Part shown: in pieces, positions 16,792 to 26,752 of the stretch | Numbering within the stretch: the stretch's first letter is position 1 | How the letters are laid out: each line of letters starts with the position of its first letter | DNA from: Phycisphaerae bacterium | GTDB lineage: Bacteria; Planctomycetota; Phycisphaerae; Phycisphaerales; SM1A02 | Assembly (NCBI GenBank): GCA_018656645.1 | Contig: JABHZL010000013.1 | Location: 1 to 64,000, forward strand | Direction of reading: 5' to 3' | DNA: 64,000 nt | Position numbers and translations under genes: made by a program | The notes under the pieces: model-generated | What the model saw: only the letters and a program-made list of their open reading frames with translations | Databases searched by the model: none | What the model was told of the DNA's origin: nothing

Positions 16792-18350
16792 CAACAGCTA
16801 CTGAAACGTTTGTAACTCTTCCAAAAAATTCTAACCAAGCGCTCGGGATAGGAATTTTCGCAATTGATTTTATGAATAAATCAATTGGTGAGCCCTCCAA
16901 AACTGTTCTTGATAGAACCGCCTTGTTTTTCACCGACGCGGTGCTTTGTGGTCTTTCTGCGCTTTCTGTAAAAACAAATGCCCCTGTTGTGTTACAAGAC
17001 GAGGCACTTGAATATGTTATGGAAAATGGTGCTACTGTTTTTGGATCAAGTGTTCGGGTTCGTCCAGAAAAGGCTATTTTGGCAAACGCTGCTGCTGTTC
17101 GGGAGTGGGATTCAAATGGGACAAACTTTGGTTTTAATCCAGACCTAGGTCACACCGCCGGCGAGTTTGGGCACAATGATTTTTATTCCGTCCCAGTTGC
17201 TGCTGCACAAGTTATGAATCTTGATGGTGCTGCCGCGATTCGTGGCATGATTCTGCTTGATGAAATTAGGGGGCGGCTTGCAGAGGTTTTTAGTCTAAAA
17301 ACATACAAAATAGATCATGTTGTTCATGGTGCAATTGCATCGGTGGCTGTTTATGGTGCGATGTGCGGCGCAACCGCAGAGCAAATTGAATCGGCTATTG
17401 GAATGAGTGTCGCGCACTACATCCCGTGGCGAGCCATCCGAGCAGGTAAACAACTTTCTGATTCAAAAGGATCTTCTGCTGCAATTAGTACAGAGGTGGC
17501 TATTCTTTCAATGCAAAGGTCGATGAGGGGATTTCGTGGTCCTCGCGACATTTTTAGAAACCCAGAGGCGGCATTTAGGCAATTTGAATCTACTGGTGGC
17601 GACTCGCCGTTCGATTTAGTTTTATCTCACAGTGGAGACAGTTTTGCTGTTATGGGAATGCATTTTAAAATTGGTTTGTATGAACACCAGTCCGCCGGGG
17701 CACTGCAGGGGTTGCTTAATCTTGTTCAACAAGACCCAAGCATTGCTGTAGAACCTGAAAAAATTAAATCAATACACATTACTGCTTATGAACCCGCGTT
17801 TGGAATTATTGGCGATCCAGCCAAACGGGATCCAAAAACGCGACAATCTGCTGATCATTCCATGGTTTACATCGTTTCTGCGATGTTGCGCAAAGCGCAA
17901 GATGTTGCAAAACAAGAGGGCGAGGGTTTTTTTAATCAACACAATGATGAGATTTGGAAGCGACTTATGCTCACGCCCTATGACTTTGATGTTGATGCAA
18001 TTTTTCACCCTACGTCACGGGCAATTATGGAAACTATTTCGTTTGAACATGGCGGCAAAGAATATGACGACAAATACCCAGATGGCATTCCAACATCGAT
18101 GAAAATTACGCTTGTTGATGGAACCGTTTTGGACAGTGGGTTTGTGATGTACCCGGCTGGACACGCGAGAAATACAACGGCAAATCTTAATGACATTCTT
18201 GTAGAAAAATTCAAAATGCATGGTGAAATTGCTATGGACGATCCGTCTGGCGTTATTCAAAATTGTATGGGTGTTGCGGAACTGGATTCAGGTGGTGTGC
18301 AAAACTTGTGGAATTTTGAAATTGCAGACAGGCCTGTGTATAGAGATTAA
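16788..18350 (+). CDS. prpD: MmgE/PrpD family protein, probable 2-methylcitrate dehydratase
   Basis: A 520-residue cytosolic protein of the MmgE/PrpD family. PrpD dehydrates 2-methylcitrate to 2-methyl-cis-aconitate in propionate breakdown. Typical features are the N-terminal helical domain with AAAVREWDSN followed by GHNDFYSVPVAAA near 120-140, and the lid region with HSMVYIVSAMLRKA near 355-370, where bacterial PrpD has DHS-HYYV-A. It overlaps fbp by four bases at its start and the converging B12/GTPase gene by three bases at its stop. The other methylcitrate genes (prpB, prpC) are 40 kb away. Other family members act on iminodisuccinate or cis-aconitate, so the exact substrate is inferred. 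Confidence 0.85.
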   Translation: MTTATETFVTLPKNSNQALGIGIFAIDFMNKSIGEPSKTVLDRTALFFTDAVLCGLSALSVKTNAPVVLQDEALEYVMENGATVFGSSVRVRPEKAILANAAAVREWDSNGTNFGFNPDLGHTAGEFGHNDFYSVPVAAAQVMNLDGAAAIRGMILLDEIRGRLAEVFSLKTYKIDHVVHGAIASVAVYGAMCGATAEQIESAIGMSVAHYIPWRAIRAGKQLSDSKGSSAAISTEVAILSMQRSMRGFRGPRDIFRNPEAAFRQFESTGGDSPFDLVLSHSGDSFAVMGMHFKIGLYEHQSAGALQGLLNLVQQDPSIAVEPEKIKSIHITAYEPAFGIIGDPAKRDPKTRQSADHSMVYIVSAMLRKAQDVAKQEGEGFFNQHNDEIWKRLMLTPYDFDVDAIFHPTSRAIMETISFEHGGKEYDDKYPDGIPTSMKITLVDGTVLDSGFVMYPAGHARNTTANLNDILVEKFKMHGEIAMDDPSGVIQNCMGVAELDSGGVQNLWNFEIADRPVYRD

Positions 18351-19459
18351 AAAAGCCGGTCGAGTAATTCAATCACACCTTTGCCTTGCGTGGCAATTGT
18401 TTCAAAAATTTCCCGACCGTTCGCTATATCTAATAGTTCACGAACCAGTGCGCTTTCGCCGTCGTAGTCTGCTTTGTTTACTACAAAAACGTCGGCAATT
18501 TCAAGGATTCCCGCTTTGTCCATTTGCACGGCGTCTCCCATTCCGGGAACGAGAACAACGACTGTTTCGTCAACAAGTGTACGAATAGCAACATCGTTTT
18601 GACCAGCGCCAACAGTTTCAACAATCACGTGGTCAAAACCCGCGCCGCCAATTAAGTCAAGAATTTCTGGAAGCGTGTCATAATCTTCGCCGACTCTAGC
18701 AAGGCTTCTATAAAAAACATTTTCGTCTACCGCATTAAAATCTACTCGAAGCCTATCTCCTAAAAGGGAGCCTGCACTAATTGGGCTCATGGGATCGTAT
18801 GCAACAATTGCAACCTTCTCGCCGTTTCTTACGGATTCTGCCGCCATTGCTGCCGAGAGTGTTGATTTTCCTGCGCCTGGAGAACCAGTAAATCCAATCA
18901 CTTTTGTAGGTCTATTTTTAGGTGCATCTACATGCTTTCCGGCCTCTACAAGGCTAATATTTCTTGCAAGCGTAGCGATATTGTTATCTGATATTAATGG
19001 CTCTTGTGGTGTAGTTGCTGATCGTACAGCCTCAACGATTTCGAGCATACTGGTTCCTGTGTGATATACACCGCGAACACCTGTGTCGAGAAGTGGTTGA
19101 ATGTCTTCTTTTGGAATAATGCCACCAACATCAACCGTGAGGTCTTTTCTTCCCACGTTTGCAAGTTCTTTCATCATCCTTGGAACCAAAACAAGGTGAG
19201 AATTACTCATCATTGAACATGCCATCATGTCAACGTCTTCGTCCCTGGCAGAAATTGCTAGAGACCGAGGGGTTTGCCAGAGACCTGAATAAATCACATG
19301 AATACCGCTATCTCTGAGCGCTCTGGCTATGAGTTTGACGCCTCGATCGTGCCCGTCTAGGCCCATTTTCCCAAGAAGAACTCTTGGTCGGTGGTCAAGG
19401 TCACCACAGCGATCTTTTTTTTCTAGTTGAGTCGTTGGTTCTGTCGTTGGTGATGCCAT
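18347..19459 (-). CDS. B12-binding domain fused to MeaB-like GTPase
   Basis: A 370-residue fusion. Residues of about 25-150 are a cobalamin-binding domain like the C terminus of methylmalonyl-CoA mutase, with the cobalt-ligand motif DGHDRG at 35-40 (His37), then VYHTGTSMLEIV. Residues 185-370 are a MeaB/ArgK-type P-loop GTPase: GSPGAGKST at 192-200, ETVGAGQND at 281-289, NKAD at 328-331. MeaB-type chaperones load and protect the B12 cofactor of acyl-CoA mutases. In IcmF these two domains precede the mutase barrel in one chain; here the barrel is absent, so the mutase subunit should be separate and is not in this window. The GTPase part is shorter than stand-alone MeaB and lacks its C-terminal dimer arm. 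Confidence 0.85.
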   Translation of the reverse strand: MASPTTEPTTQLEKKDRCGDLDHRPRVLLGKMGLDGHDRGVKLIARALRDSGIHVIYSGLWQTPRSLAISARDEDVDMMACSMMSNSHLVLVPRMMKELANVGRKDLTVDVGGIIPKEDIQPLLDTGVRGVYHTGTSMLEIVEAVRSATTPQEPLISDNNIATLARNISLVEAGKHVDAPKNRPTKVIGFTGSPGAGKSTLSAAMAAESVRNGEKVAIVAYDPMSPISAGSLLGDRLRVDFNAVDENVFYRSLARVGEDYDTLPEILDLIGGAGFDHVIVETVGAGQNDVAIRTLVDETVVVLVPGMGDAVQMDKAGILEIADVFVVNKADYDGESALVRELLDIANGREIFETIATQGKGVIELLDRLF

Positions 19460-19539
19460 AGAAATCTAATTTTACCAAAAACCACTGCAGGTGTACCCAC
19501 CGCTACACAGCGGCGAAAAACGGGTGGGGATTGTATTGT

Positions 19540-21378
19540 ATGCAAGATATGACCAAAGATCCCAAACAAATCATTTCTGATGCTGTTCAGGCGGCTTTTT
19601 CTTCTACTCTTGGTGCTGAATATAAAGATGTGAACCCTGTCGTTCGATTGTCTCAAAACCCAAAGTTTGGTGATTATCAAATCAATGGCATTATGGGGTT
19701 GGCTAAAAAAACAAGCCAAAATCCAAGAGAACTCGCTGAGAAAATTGTTGGTGTTATTGACCTTGAGGGTTTTGCGGAATCTCTTGAGGTGGCGGGTCCT
19801 GGGTTTATCAACGTAACACTTACCCCATCTGCCCTGATCGAGCTTTGTGTGGAAATGGATTCTCCCTCTCTTGGTGTGCTCCAATCAGAAGATTTGCACC
19901 CAATTGCTATTGACCTCTGTGGCGTTAATGTTGCAAAACAATTACACGTGGGGCATCTTAGATCAACCATTATTGGTGACTCGCTTTCAAGAGTGTTCGA
20001 GCGGGTTGGGCGAACTGTTTACCGAGAAAATCATTTGGGAGATTGGGGGTTGCCAATAGCGATGGTTCTTGATCGGTTAATGCGTAGTGGTGTTAATCTC
20101 GATACGCTTTCAATCACAGACTTAAATACTGCGTACCAAGAGGCCAAGCTTGTGGCAAAAGATGATTGTGGTGGAATAAAAACAGCAGAGCGGATTTCTG
20201 CTGGTCCTCATAGAATTTTAGAATTACAAGAACAAAATGCGGATGCAACCGCGGCGCAAGAATCTGCTAAATCTGCACTTGTAAAGTTGCAACAGGGCGA
20301 TAAGGATCTTCTTTTGGGCTGGGAAAAACTTATTAACTGCACAATGAAAGATGTGTACGCCTCCCTTGATTTACTACATGTAAAACTAGGACCCGAACAC
20401 AACCGGGGCGAGTCTTTCTATCGTGATCGCCTTGAGTCTGTTGTTGATTCGTTTGTGAAGTCAAATCTTGCGGAGGAAGATGATGGCGCATTAGTTGTTC
20501 GCTTTAAAGATAGAAAGCGGCCGCTTCTTATTAGAAAATCTGATGGTGGCTTCATGTATGCAACCACAGACCTTGCAGCTGTTTATTTTAGAACACAAGA
20601 GTTGGGGTGTGACAGGTTAATCTACGTCGTTGATGCGAGACAGCGTGATCATTTTAAAGATTTGTTCGATGCATCAACTTTAGTTGGGTGGAATAAAACA
20701 CCAGATGGTACTAGCGTTAAATTTGAACATATTCCGTTTGGTTCTGTGTTGGGTGAAGATAAAAAGCCGCTTAAAACCAGAAGTGGTTCGAATGTTACAC
20801 TCTCTTCGTTACTTGACGAGGCCGTTGCCCGTGGCAGGGATGAAGTGAAGCGCCGCAGTAAAGATGAAAGTTCACAAACACATGGAATGGGTGAGGAAGA
20901 GTTGTCTACTATTGGAAGGCAAATTGGAATTGGCGCAATAAAATATGCTGACCTTTCAAATGACTTGGTGACCGATTATGTTTTTGATATGGACCGGATG
21001 GTTTCATTTGAAGGAAACACGGGTCCATATATTCAATATGCCTGTGCAAGGATTACCTCACTATTAGAAAAATCTGGTGAAACCGATTTCTCTTCCAATT
21101 TTATTATTAATACACCACAAGAGCGGCAACTGGTTATTACATTGTTGCAATATGGCGCCGTTGTGCAAAATGTTGCCCAAAACCTAGAACCGCACATACT
21201 TTGTATGTGGTTACATGAATTAACTGGCGCGTTTAGTTCTTTCTACCAGGCGTGCCCCGTTCTCAAAGTCGACGATGGGGCAATAAGGGGTTCTCGGCTT
21301 CGTCTTTCTGAATTAACAAGAAGGGTTATTGTTGATGGGCTTGATCTCCTTGGAATTGAAGTTCCACAAAAAATGTAG
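19540..21378 (+). CDS. argS: Arginyl-tRNA synthetase
   Basis: A class I aminoacyl-tRNA synthetase of 612 residues if it starts at the ATG at 19540; TTG at 19531 and ATG at 19549 in frame are alternatives and no start has a clear ribosome site. An N-terminal additional domain (residues 10-100, with FGDYQ) precedes the HIGH-type motif HVGH at about 136-139, within VAKQLHVGHLRST. MYATTDLAA near 345 and the KMSKS counterpart KTRSG near 412 are as in ArgS. The C-terminal DALR anticodon domain ends the chain with the usual LLGIEVPQKM. It is followed six bases later by the VKOR gene on the same strand. Confidence 0.96.
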   Translation: MQDMTKDPKQIISDAVQAAFSSTLGAEYKDVNPVVRLSQNPKFGDYQINGIMGLAKKTSQNPRELAEKIVGVIDLEGFAESLEVAGPGFINVTLTPSALIELCVEMDSPSLGVLQSEDLHPIAIDLCGVNVAKQLHVGHLRSTIIGDSLSRVFERVGRTVYRENHLGDWGLPIAMVLDRLMRSGVNLDTLSITDLNTAYQEAKLVAKDDCGGIKTAERISAGPHRILELQEQNADATAAQESAKSALVKLQQGDKDLLLGWEKLINCTMKDVYASLDLLHVKLGPEHNRGESFYRDRLESVVDSFVKSNLAEEDDGALVVRFKDRKRPLLIRKSDGGFMYATTDLAAVYFRTQELGCDRLIYVVDARQRDHFKDLFDASTLVGWNKTPDGTSVKFEHIPFGSVLGEDKKPLKTRSGSNVTLSSLLDEAVARGRDEVKRRSKDESSQTHGMGEEELSTIGRQIGIGAIKYADLSNDLVTDYVFDMDRMVSFEGNTGPYIQYACARITSLLEKSGETDFSSNFIINTPQERQLVITLLQYGAVVQNVAQNLEPHILCMWLHELTGAFSSFYQACPVLKVDDGAIRGSRLRLSELTRRVIVDGLDLLGIEVPQKM

Positions 21379-21384
21379 GTACAG

Positions 21385-23184
21385 ATGACTGAAACTAACA
21401 CTAATAAATCAACTTTTTTTTGGATCGGTGCACTGGCGGCTTCGGTTGCGTCAATTGCTTCGCTTGTTTTAGCTGGTCCAAAACTTGGGCTTTGGACCTC
21501 TATGCCGGGGTGTGGCCCACAAAGTGGTTGTGACGCTGTTACCAATGGGCCCCTGGGAAACATTCCGCTTGGCTCGTTTATGTGGCCGGTTTCGTTTGTT
21601 GGGTTAGCGTGGTTTATGGCTATTTCTGGTTTGTGGAAAAGTACAAAAGGAACATCTAAACCCCTTTTGTGGGCCATCCGTCTTGGCATGCTTGGGTCGC
21701 TTGGGTTTGTGGTTGCAATGATTTCAAGTGGACATTTTTGTAAATGGTGTGCACTGGTACATTTTTGCAATTTGGCTCTCTGGGTTTCTGCAGAACTTCA
21801 AATTCGCTCTTTTGAAAATACTGGCGATCGGAATTTTGTTAAAAGCTTCCTTTTTGGATTTATTTTTATCACTATTATTCTTTGCGCCGTCTATATGTTT
21901 GCAACTACTAAAAAGAAGGTGGGTGACAAAAAGGCGGGTGATGAAAACATAAAACAAATCGTCGAGGGTGGTGCAGATAGTTCTACTTTAAAACTTCTTG
22001 AATCAGATCACCGGTTTGGCAGCCCAGATGCACCAATCCAAGTAGTAATGTTTACTGATTATCAATGCCCTGATTGTAAAAGATTAGAAACACAATTGGC
22101 CGCTATTTATAAACAAAGAAATGATATGTCGATTGTCGTTAAGCACTTTCCTTTAAATTACGATTGTAATGATGAAATTGGAAAAATGAAACTACACGGC
22201 AACGCGTGTTGGGCTGCGCGGGCGGCCGAAACCGCGTTTATTCTCGGTGGACAAGATGGGTGGGAACGAATGCATGCGTGGCTGTTTGCAAACGGTGGTT
22301 CGTTTACAGATGCTACTTTCAATGATGATTTGTTAATGCTTGAGTTTGAACCGTCGCGTTTTAAACAAATAATGCAAACGTCCGACACTCTTCGTGGGGT
22401 TAAAGAAGATGCCGCTGATGGAAAGGCGCTTGGTATTTGGTTTACGCCAATGATTTTTATCAATGGGGTTGAGTATCTTTGGTACTACGGGGGGCAAGAT
22501 TCGCTTGCTAAGGTGATTGGCGAGGTTGCAAACAACGTTGCTTCTAGTGGCTCTTCTTTTGTTGCGCCGCCGTCTGCAATTGAAAAGCTTGTTGAAGACT
22601 GGAGGGTTGCAAGGGTGCGCTCTTTCCAAGATGACCACAGGCTCTCTTGGTTTGGAAGCGGAGATGTTGAAATAGTTGTATGGGGGGATTATCAAACAGA
22701 ACCAACACAAAAAGTTGATGCGCTTATAAAGAACATTTTAGATAATGACTTGCGGGCAAAGTATGCGTATAGACACTTTCCAATCGACAGTGATTGTAAC
22801 ACTGGTGTTAAAAACTATAAAAATCAATATCCCGGATCGTGCAACATGGCAAAGGTGGTTGAAGCAGTTGATATTTTGTGTGGAAATGAGGCAAGGTGGA
22901 GGGTGCATAATTTATTTATGACCCCACAACCTTCTACTTCCTTAGAATCACTCTCTAAGTCTGCTGCTAGGATTTGTGCCCAAAGCCCTGACACTATCGC
23001 GTCGGTTGCGGAGAGCTTGGACGTTGCGTCTATCATCAAAAACGATATTCGTGCGAAACTTGGAGTTTGGCGCAGAAGCGTGCCGGTACTTATGGTTGAT
23101 GGGCGCTTTGTTCCCCGCTGGGAAATGGATGGAACAACCAGTGAAAAAGTGCTCTTACAAATGATCAACGAGGCATCAAAATAA
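21385..23184 (+). CDS. VKOR-DsbA fusion with second degenerate thioredoxin domain
   Basis: A 599-residue membrane protein for disulfide formation. Residues 10-175 are a vitamin K epoxide reductase domain with loop cysteines 43 and 49 and the redox pair CKWC (119-122); four to five membrane helices are visible. Residues of about 205-400 are a DsbA-like thioredoxin domain with CPDC at 228-231 and a cis-proline at FTPMIF near 352. Residues of about 425-595 form a second DsbA-like domain (VVWGDYQ..., later VPVLMVDGRFV) in which the active-site cysteines are missing (DYQTEPTQK). VKOR passes electrons from DsbA to quinone, so the protein is a self-contained oxidant. The role of the inactive third domain is unknown. 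It is six bases downstream of argS. Confidence 0.88.
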   Translation: MTETNTNKSTFFWIGALAASVASIASLVLAGPKLGLWTSMPGCGPQSGCDAVTNGPLGNIPLGSFMWPVSFVGLAWFMAISGLWKSTKGTSKPLLWAIRLGMLGSLGFVVAMISSGHFCKWCALVHFCNLALWVSAELQIRSFENTGDRNFVKSFLFGFIFITIILCAVYMFATTKKKVGDKKAGDENIKQIVEGGADSSTLKLLESDHRFGSPDAPIQVVMFTDYQCPDCKRLETQLAAIYKQRNDMSIVVKHFPLNYDCNDEIGKMKLHGNACWAARAAETAFILGGQDGWERMHAWLFANGGSFTDATFNDDLLMLEFEPSRFKQIMQTSDTLRGVKEDAADGKALGIWFTPMIFINGVEYLWYYGGQDSLAKVIGEVANNVASSGSSFVAPPSAIEKLVEDWRVARVRSFQDDHRLSWFGSGDVEIVVWGDYQTEPTQKVDALIKNILDNDLRAKYAYRHFPIDSDCNTGVKNYKNQYPGSCNMAKVVEAVDILCGNEARWRVHNLFMTPQPSTSLESLSKSAARICAQSPDTIASVAESLDVASIIKNDIRAKLGVWRRSVPVLMVDGRFVPRWEMDGTTSEKVLLQMINEASK

Positions 23185-23235
23185 TTTTTTTCTCGCAAAG
23201 CAAGTGGGGCCTTAACGCATATTTCTCGAGTTATA

Positions 23236-25590
23236 TTATCTCTGTGCCAACAAGCGTATGTTTGTGTATGAGGTGTGTACTTCAAGTTCTCCAAAACGAC
23301 CAATCGTTGTTGTGATGTCTCCGTCTACACATGTTACAAATCGATCTGTGGTGGTCGGAATAACCCACTTGTCATGAGCGAATCTTGATTTACTTGTAGA
23401 TTGAATGGCTACGAGAGGCTGCAGTTTATTTAAAAACGAAACCGATTCCCTGCTCCACTGGCCATGATGTGGCATTTCTAAGACATCTATTTTGTCAAGC
23501 TCGCGTGTTAAAAATGTAGATATTGTTTTTTCATTTATATCGCCGGTTAATAAAACAGACCGCCCATTAGATTGAATAGACAACACAACGGACGCTTCGT
23601 TTGAGGACTCGTGTTGAGCGTCTTTGTTTGGCCACAGGGCGGTAATTTTTGCGTTTTTTGTATCAAAACTCCAGCCCGAGGTAATTTTGTTTACCCTAAT
23701 TTTTTTGTGTTTTGCTATTTGTATTATTTTGTGTACAACCATTGTTTGGTGTGTAAGGGCGTGGGGTGTCATACAAATTTCATCTATTTCTAATTTGTGC
23801 ATCAAGTCTAAAATCGCTGAGCAATGATCCAGATCGTTGTGTGTAACAACAAGCGTGTTTATTTTATTTATTCCACGTTTTCGAAGTGCTGGTAATATTT
23901 TATGTAATCCAATGTCTAGGTTTGCCCTTGATCCCGCATCTACAAGAATTGTTGTTTGTTTGTCTTGAATAATGTGAGATGTTCCGTGTCCTACATTAAG
24001 CGTTGTAATAACAATACGGTTGTTTTGTTCATTTCCTAACATCCAAACAAAAAGCAAGGCGCCTGTGATTATTTTTAATTTAATCCTACCCATAGTTAAA
24101 ACAATAAATGTTAAAAATATGATTAATAAAATTACTAATATCAAGCTGGGTGGTTTAATGAAAAAAAACAAGGGAATGTCCCCGTACAATTTTGTTGATT
24201 CAACCATTTGTATTGAAGTAATTTTCATGCACCACAATAGTTGGTCGTCAATAATTGGATGCACCCAGCCGGTCGCTAGTCGAATTAGCCCCAATAACAA
24301 AATAAGAAACAAAAACGCAATGCCTCCAATACTGCTAAACAGTCCAACCGGTGCCGCTGTTCCGAACATATACATTGTCAAAGGTGTGACAATCAACACT
24401 GCGCATAAACCAACAATCCAAAGGGAGGAAATTGTATATCTCGTTGTTTCTAGTAATGTGGCATAGTTGTTTTTTGGGCCCAAGAGTTTCCATTGAAGCG
24501 TTGGCAAAAGAACACAAAGACCAAGCACGGCTGTAAAACTTAATATGAATCCAGCTGTTTTAATTGCCGATGGTTCACTCCATGCAATTATTATTGCTGC
24601 GACGGCGAGAATTCCAGAACCAACAAATCTTTGTCCCCGAAGTTGTAGGGTTGATGCAATTAGGATCATCAAAACTGCACGATAAACTGGTGGTCGAGAT
24701 TCTATGATTAAGAGTAAAAAAATTGAAACCGCGCAGATTATAAAAAATGAAATAAGTCTTCCAAACGATCCTGTTCGCGCTGCCCAAATAATCAAAATCA
24801 TAATAATCGCTATATGAAGGCCGCTTACTGCCAAAATGTGTGATAAACCTGCTTGGCGAAAATCTGATGAAATTTTTCTCCACCCAGCTTCTCTCTCACC
24901 AAAAAAAAGTGCGGACACAAGCGTTTTCTCTTCCCCGTGTATCCCATTTCTGATCCTTTGTTTTACTGTCTCTTCTAACTCGGTGGCTATTTTTATGTTT
25001 TTGTGAATTACTTTTATGAGTGTTTCTTGTGGTACGAATAATGTTGGGGCTGCATTATTTGTGTGTAAGTGTCGTCGCAGTTTTCCAATTGCAGTTATTT
25101 GATCGCCCTTGTTAATTTGTGGAATACCATCAACTTTTGTTGTGATTATTGCCTTGTGATCTAATCCGCGCTGTGGGGCTGCCAAAAAATTAAATGTGGT
25201 CACTGGTGACCTGGTGTCAATGTCGGATAAATATCCTTGTGTCCGAGGGATCGTGATGGGTGTTGAAACAACAGATCCATGAAGCTCGACAAGGTCGCCA
25301 TTATTTATAACCACCCAAGATGGGGAGTTCGAGCGCGCTGAAAACATTGCCCTAGCAACAAACAAACTACAGGTTGCTGCAAGAAGCATTGTTAATTTTA
25401 TTTTTTTGTTTTTTACACAAAACCCAAACATGCCAATTGAAATTGCAATTGATGTTCCTGTCACATAATTTAGTGCGAAGTTTGATAACCCCAGGCCAAC
25501 AAGTGTTCCGAATAGTGAAATTACAGATATATAAACAACGGGGGGAACTATTATTTTTGGCGGTTTTATTTTTAATGTAGATAAATGCAC
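23236..25590 (-). CDS. comEC: ComEC/Rec2-family DNA-uptake channel
   Basis: A 784-residue polytopic membrane protein with a GTG start. The N-terminal part has several hydrophobic helices and a soluble OB-like region near 90-200. The competence-domain core with SHILAVSGLHIAI sits near 245. A second set of membrane helices follows to about 510, and a C-terminal metallo-beta-lactamase-like domain carries VDAGS near 553 and THNDLDHCSA near 583, ending near 784. This order is the full-length ComEC, which moves single-stranded DNA into the cytoplasm during transformation. The gene stands alone between the VKOR gene (convergent, 51 bases) and holB (divergent). No other com gene is in the window. Confidence 0.92.
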   Translation of the reverse strand: MHLSTLKIKPPKIIVPPVVYISVISLFGTLVGLGLSNFALNYVTGTSIAISIGMFGFCVKNKKIKLTMLLAATCSLFVARAMFSARSNSPSWVVINNGDLVELHGSVVSTPITIPRTQGYLSDIDTRSPVTTFNFLAAPQRGLDHKAIITTKVDGIPQINKGDQITAIGKLRRHLHTNNAAPTLFVPQETLIKVIHKNIKIATELEETVKQRIRNGIHGEEKTLVSALFFGEREAGWRKISSDFRQAGLSHILAVSGLHIAIIMILIIWAARTGSFGRLISFFIICAVSIFLLLIIESRPPVYRAVLMILIASTLQLRGQRFVGSGILAVAAIIIAWSEPSAIKTAGFILSFTAVLGLCVLLPTLQWKLLGPKNNYATLLETTRYTISSLWIVGLCAVLIVTPLTMYMFGTAAPVGLFSSIGGIAFLFLILLLGLIRLATGWVHPIIDDQLLWCMKITSIQMVESTKLYGDIPLFFFIKPPSLILVILLIIFLTFIVLTMGRIKLKIITGALLFVWMLGNEQNNRIVITTLNVGHGTSHIIQDKQTTILVDAGSRANLDIGLHKILPALRKRGINKINTLVVTHNDLDHCSAILDLMHKLEIDEICMTPHALTHQTMVVHKIIQIAKHKKIRVNKITSGWSFDTKNAKITALWPNKDAQHESSNEASVVLSIQSNGRSVLLTGDINEKTISTFLTRELDKIDVLEMPHHGQWSRESVSFLNKLQPLVAIQSTSKSRFAHDKWVIPTTTDRFVTCVDGDITTTIGRFGELEVHTSYTNIRLLAQR

Positions 25591-25687
25591 AGTGCATCCA
25601 TTTTCGACTGGTGTTTGGGAGTTTTATCCAAAGTGTGCTCTTTTTCTTTTTTCCGCCAAAAGGCGTTGTTAGTGCCTGAAGGGTATT

Positions 25688-26752
25688 ATGGGTGGTATGA
25701 CAGTTATTATTGGTCAAGAGTCCGCCAAAAAAACAATTGGAAATGCTCTGGGTCACGGAAGAACACACCACGCGTGGATTTTTCAGGGCCCTTCGGGTGT
25801 TGGAAAGTGTACGGCTGCGATTGAGTTTGCCCGCTGTCTTATTGCTGGCGAAACTTTTGGAACAAGTGCTGATGCGTTTCAACATTATGATCTCCATATC
25901 ATTCGAAAGGAAGACGCGGCTTGGTCAAAAAATGCTTCGCTTGCTAAAAGAAAACAGACAAACATTCCAGTTGATTTGTTGAGAGAAAGAATGATTGGTG
26001 GTCGAACTGGTGATGACCGAACACACGATGCGATCGCGTTTAAAACATCGGTGGCTGGGGGTAATAAGGTTTTTATAATTGATGAAGCAGAGCTGCTTGA
26101 CGAAACGGCGCAAAATGCGCTATTAAAAACGCTCGAAGAACCCCCTGTGGGGACCTTTGTCATCCTTGTAACTTCAAGGGACGATTTATTGTTGCCTACA
26201 ATTCAAAGCAGGTGCCAGTCTGTAAACTTTTCGCCACTTAACCTAAATGAAATGAACAGGTGGTTGGAAAGTAAAAATTTTGATGTTTTAAAAACAGATC
26301 TTGATTGGTCTATAGATTTTTCTTCTGGGTCGCCCGGAGACGTTTGTCTTTCTATCGAAACAAATCTTCCCGATCTTGCAAATTCGATACGTGATTTTAT
26401 TCGCAGCGTAGGTAGTTCGGTAGCTTTTCCTGCGGCAACAATTGCGATGAATGACTATGTTGAATCTTTTGTAAAAATTCAACTTAAAAAAAATTCTCTT
26501 TGTAGTAAAGAGGCGGCAAATAGACTCGCTTTTTCTGTTGTTTTACAACTTTTGGGTATGGAAATTAGGGCACTTCTTGGTGATGACAGGGAGCGCTCTT
26601 CTTTGGCAATTCGAGCTGCTGCGGTTTTAGCGGATATTGAGGGGCAAGTTCGCACTAATATTTCAATCAAGGTGCTTATTGAGTCCCTCTCTATGAGGTG
26701 GTCTCATCTTTGTCGTGGAAACGCTACGTTGATGCCTGCTTCGTTTGAATAA
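25688..26752 (+). CDS. holB: DNA polymerase III delta-prime subunit (clamp loader)
   Basis: A 354-residue AAA+ protein. It has a Walker A motif GPSGVGKCT (34-42), Walker B IIDEAE (130-135) and the clamp-loader SRC motif (174-176). The zinc-binding cysteine cluster of DnaX is absent, and the length suits delta-prime instead of tau/gamma. Two ATGs are possible (25688 and 25697); a GAAGGG sequence precedes the first. The 3-prime end overlaps the converging lgt gene by 29 bases. With DnaE and DnaA in this window it serves chromosome replication. A short DnaX-like paralogue cannot be fully excluded. Confidence 0.85.
   Translation: MGGMTVIIGQESAKKTIGNALGHGRTHHAWIFQGPSGVGKCTAAIEFARCLIAGETFGTSADAFQHYDLHIIRKEDAAWSKNASLAKRKQTNIPVDLLRERMIGGRTGDDRTHDAIAFKTSVAGGNKVFIIDEAELLDETAQNALLKTLEEPPVGTFVILVTSRDDLLLPTIQSRCQSVNFSPLNLNEMNRWLESKNFDVLKTDLDWSIDFSSGSPGDVCLSIETNLPDLANSIRDFIRSVGSSVAFPAATIAMNDYVESFVKIQLKKNSLCSKEAANRLAFSVVLQLLGMEIRALLGDDRERSSLAIRAAAVLADIEGQVRTNISIKVLIESLSMRWSHLCRGNATLMPASFE

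Noticed and set aside
23236-25590. A competence gene cluster.
   Set aside because: Only comEC is present; no other com, dpr or pilus gene lies in the window.
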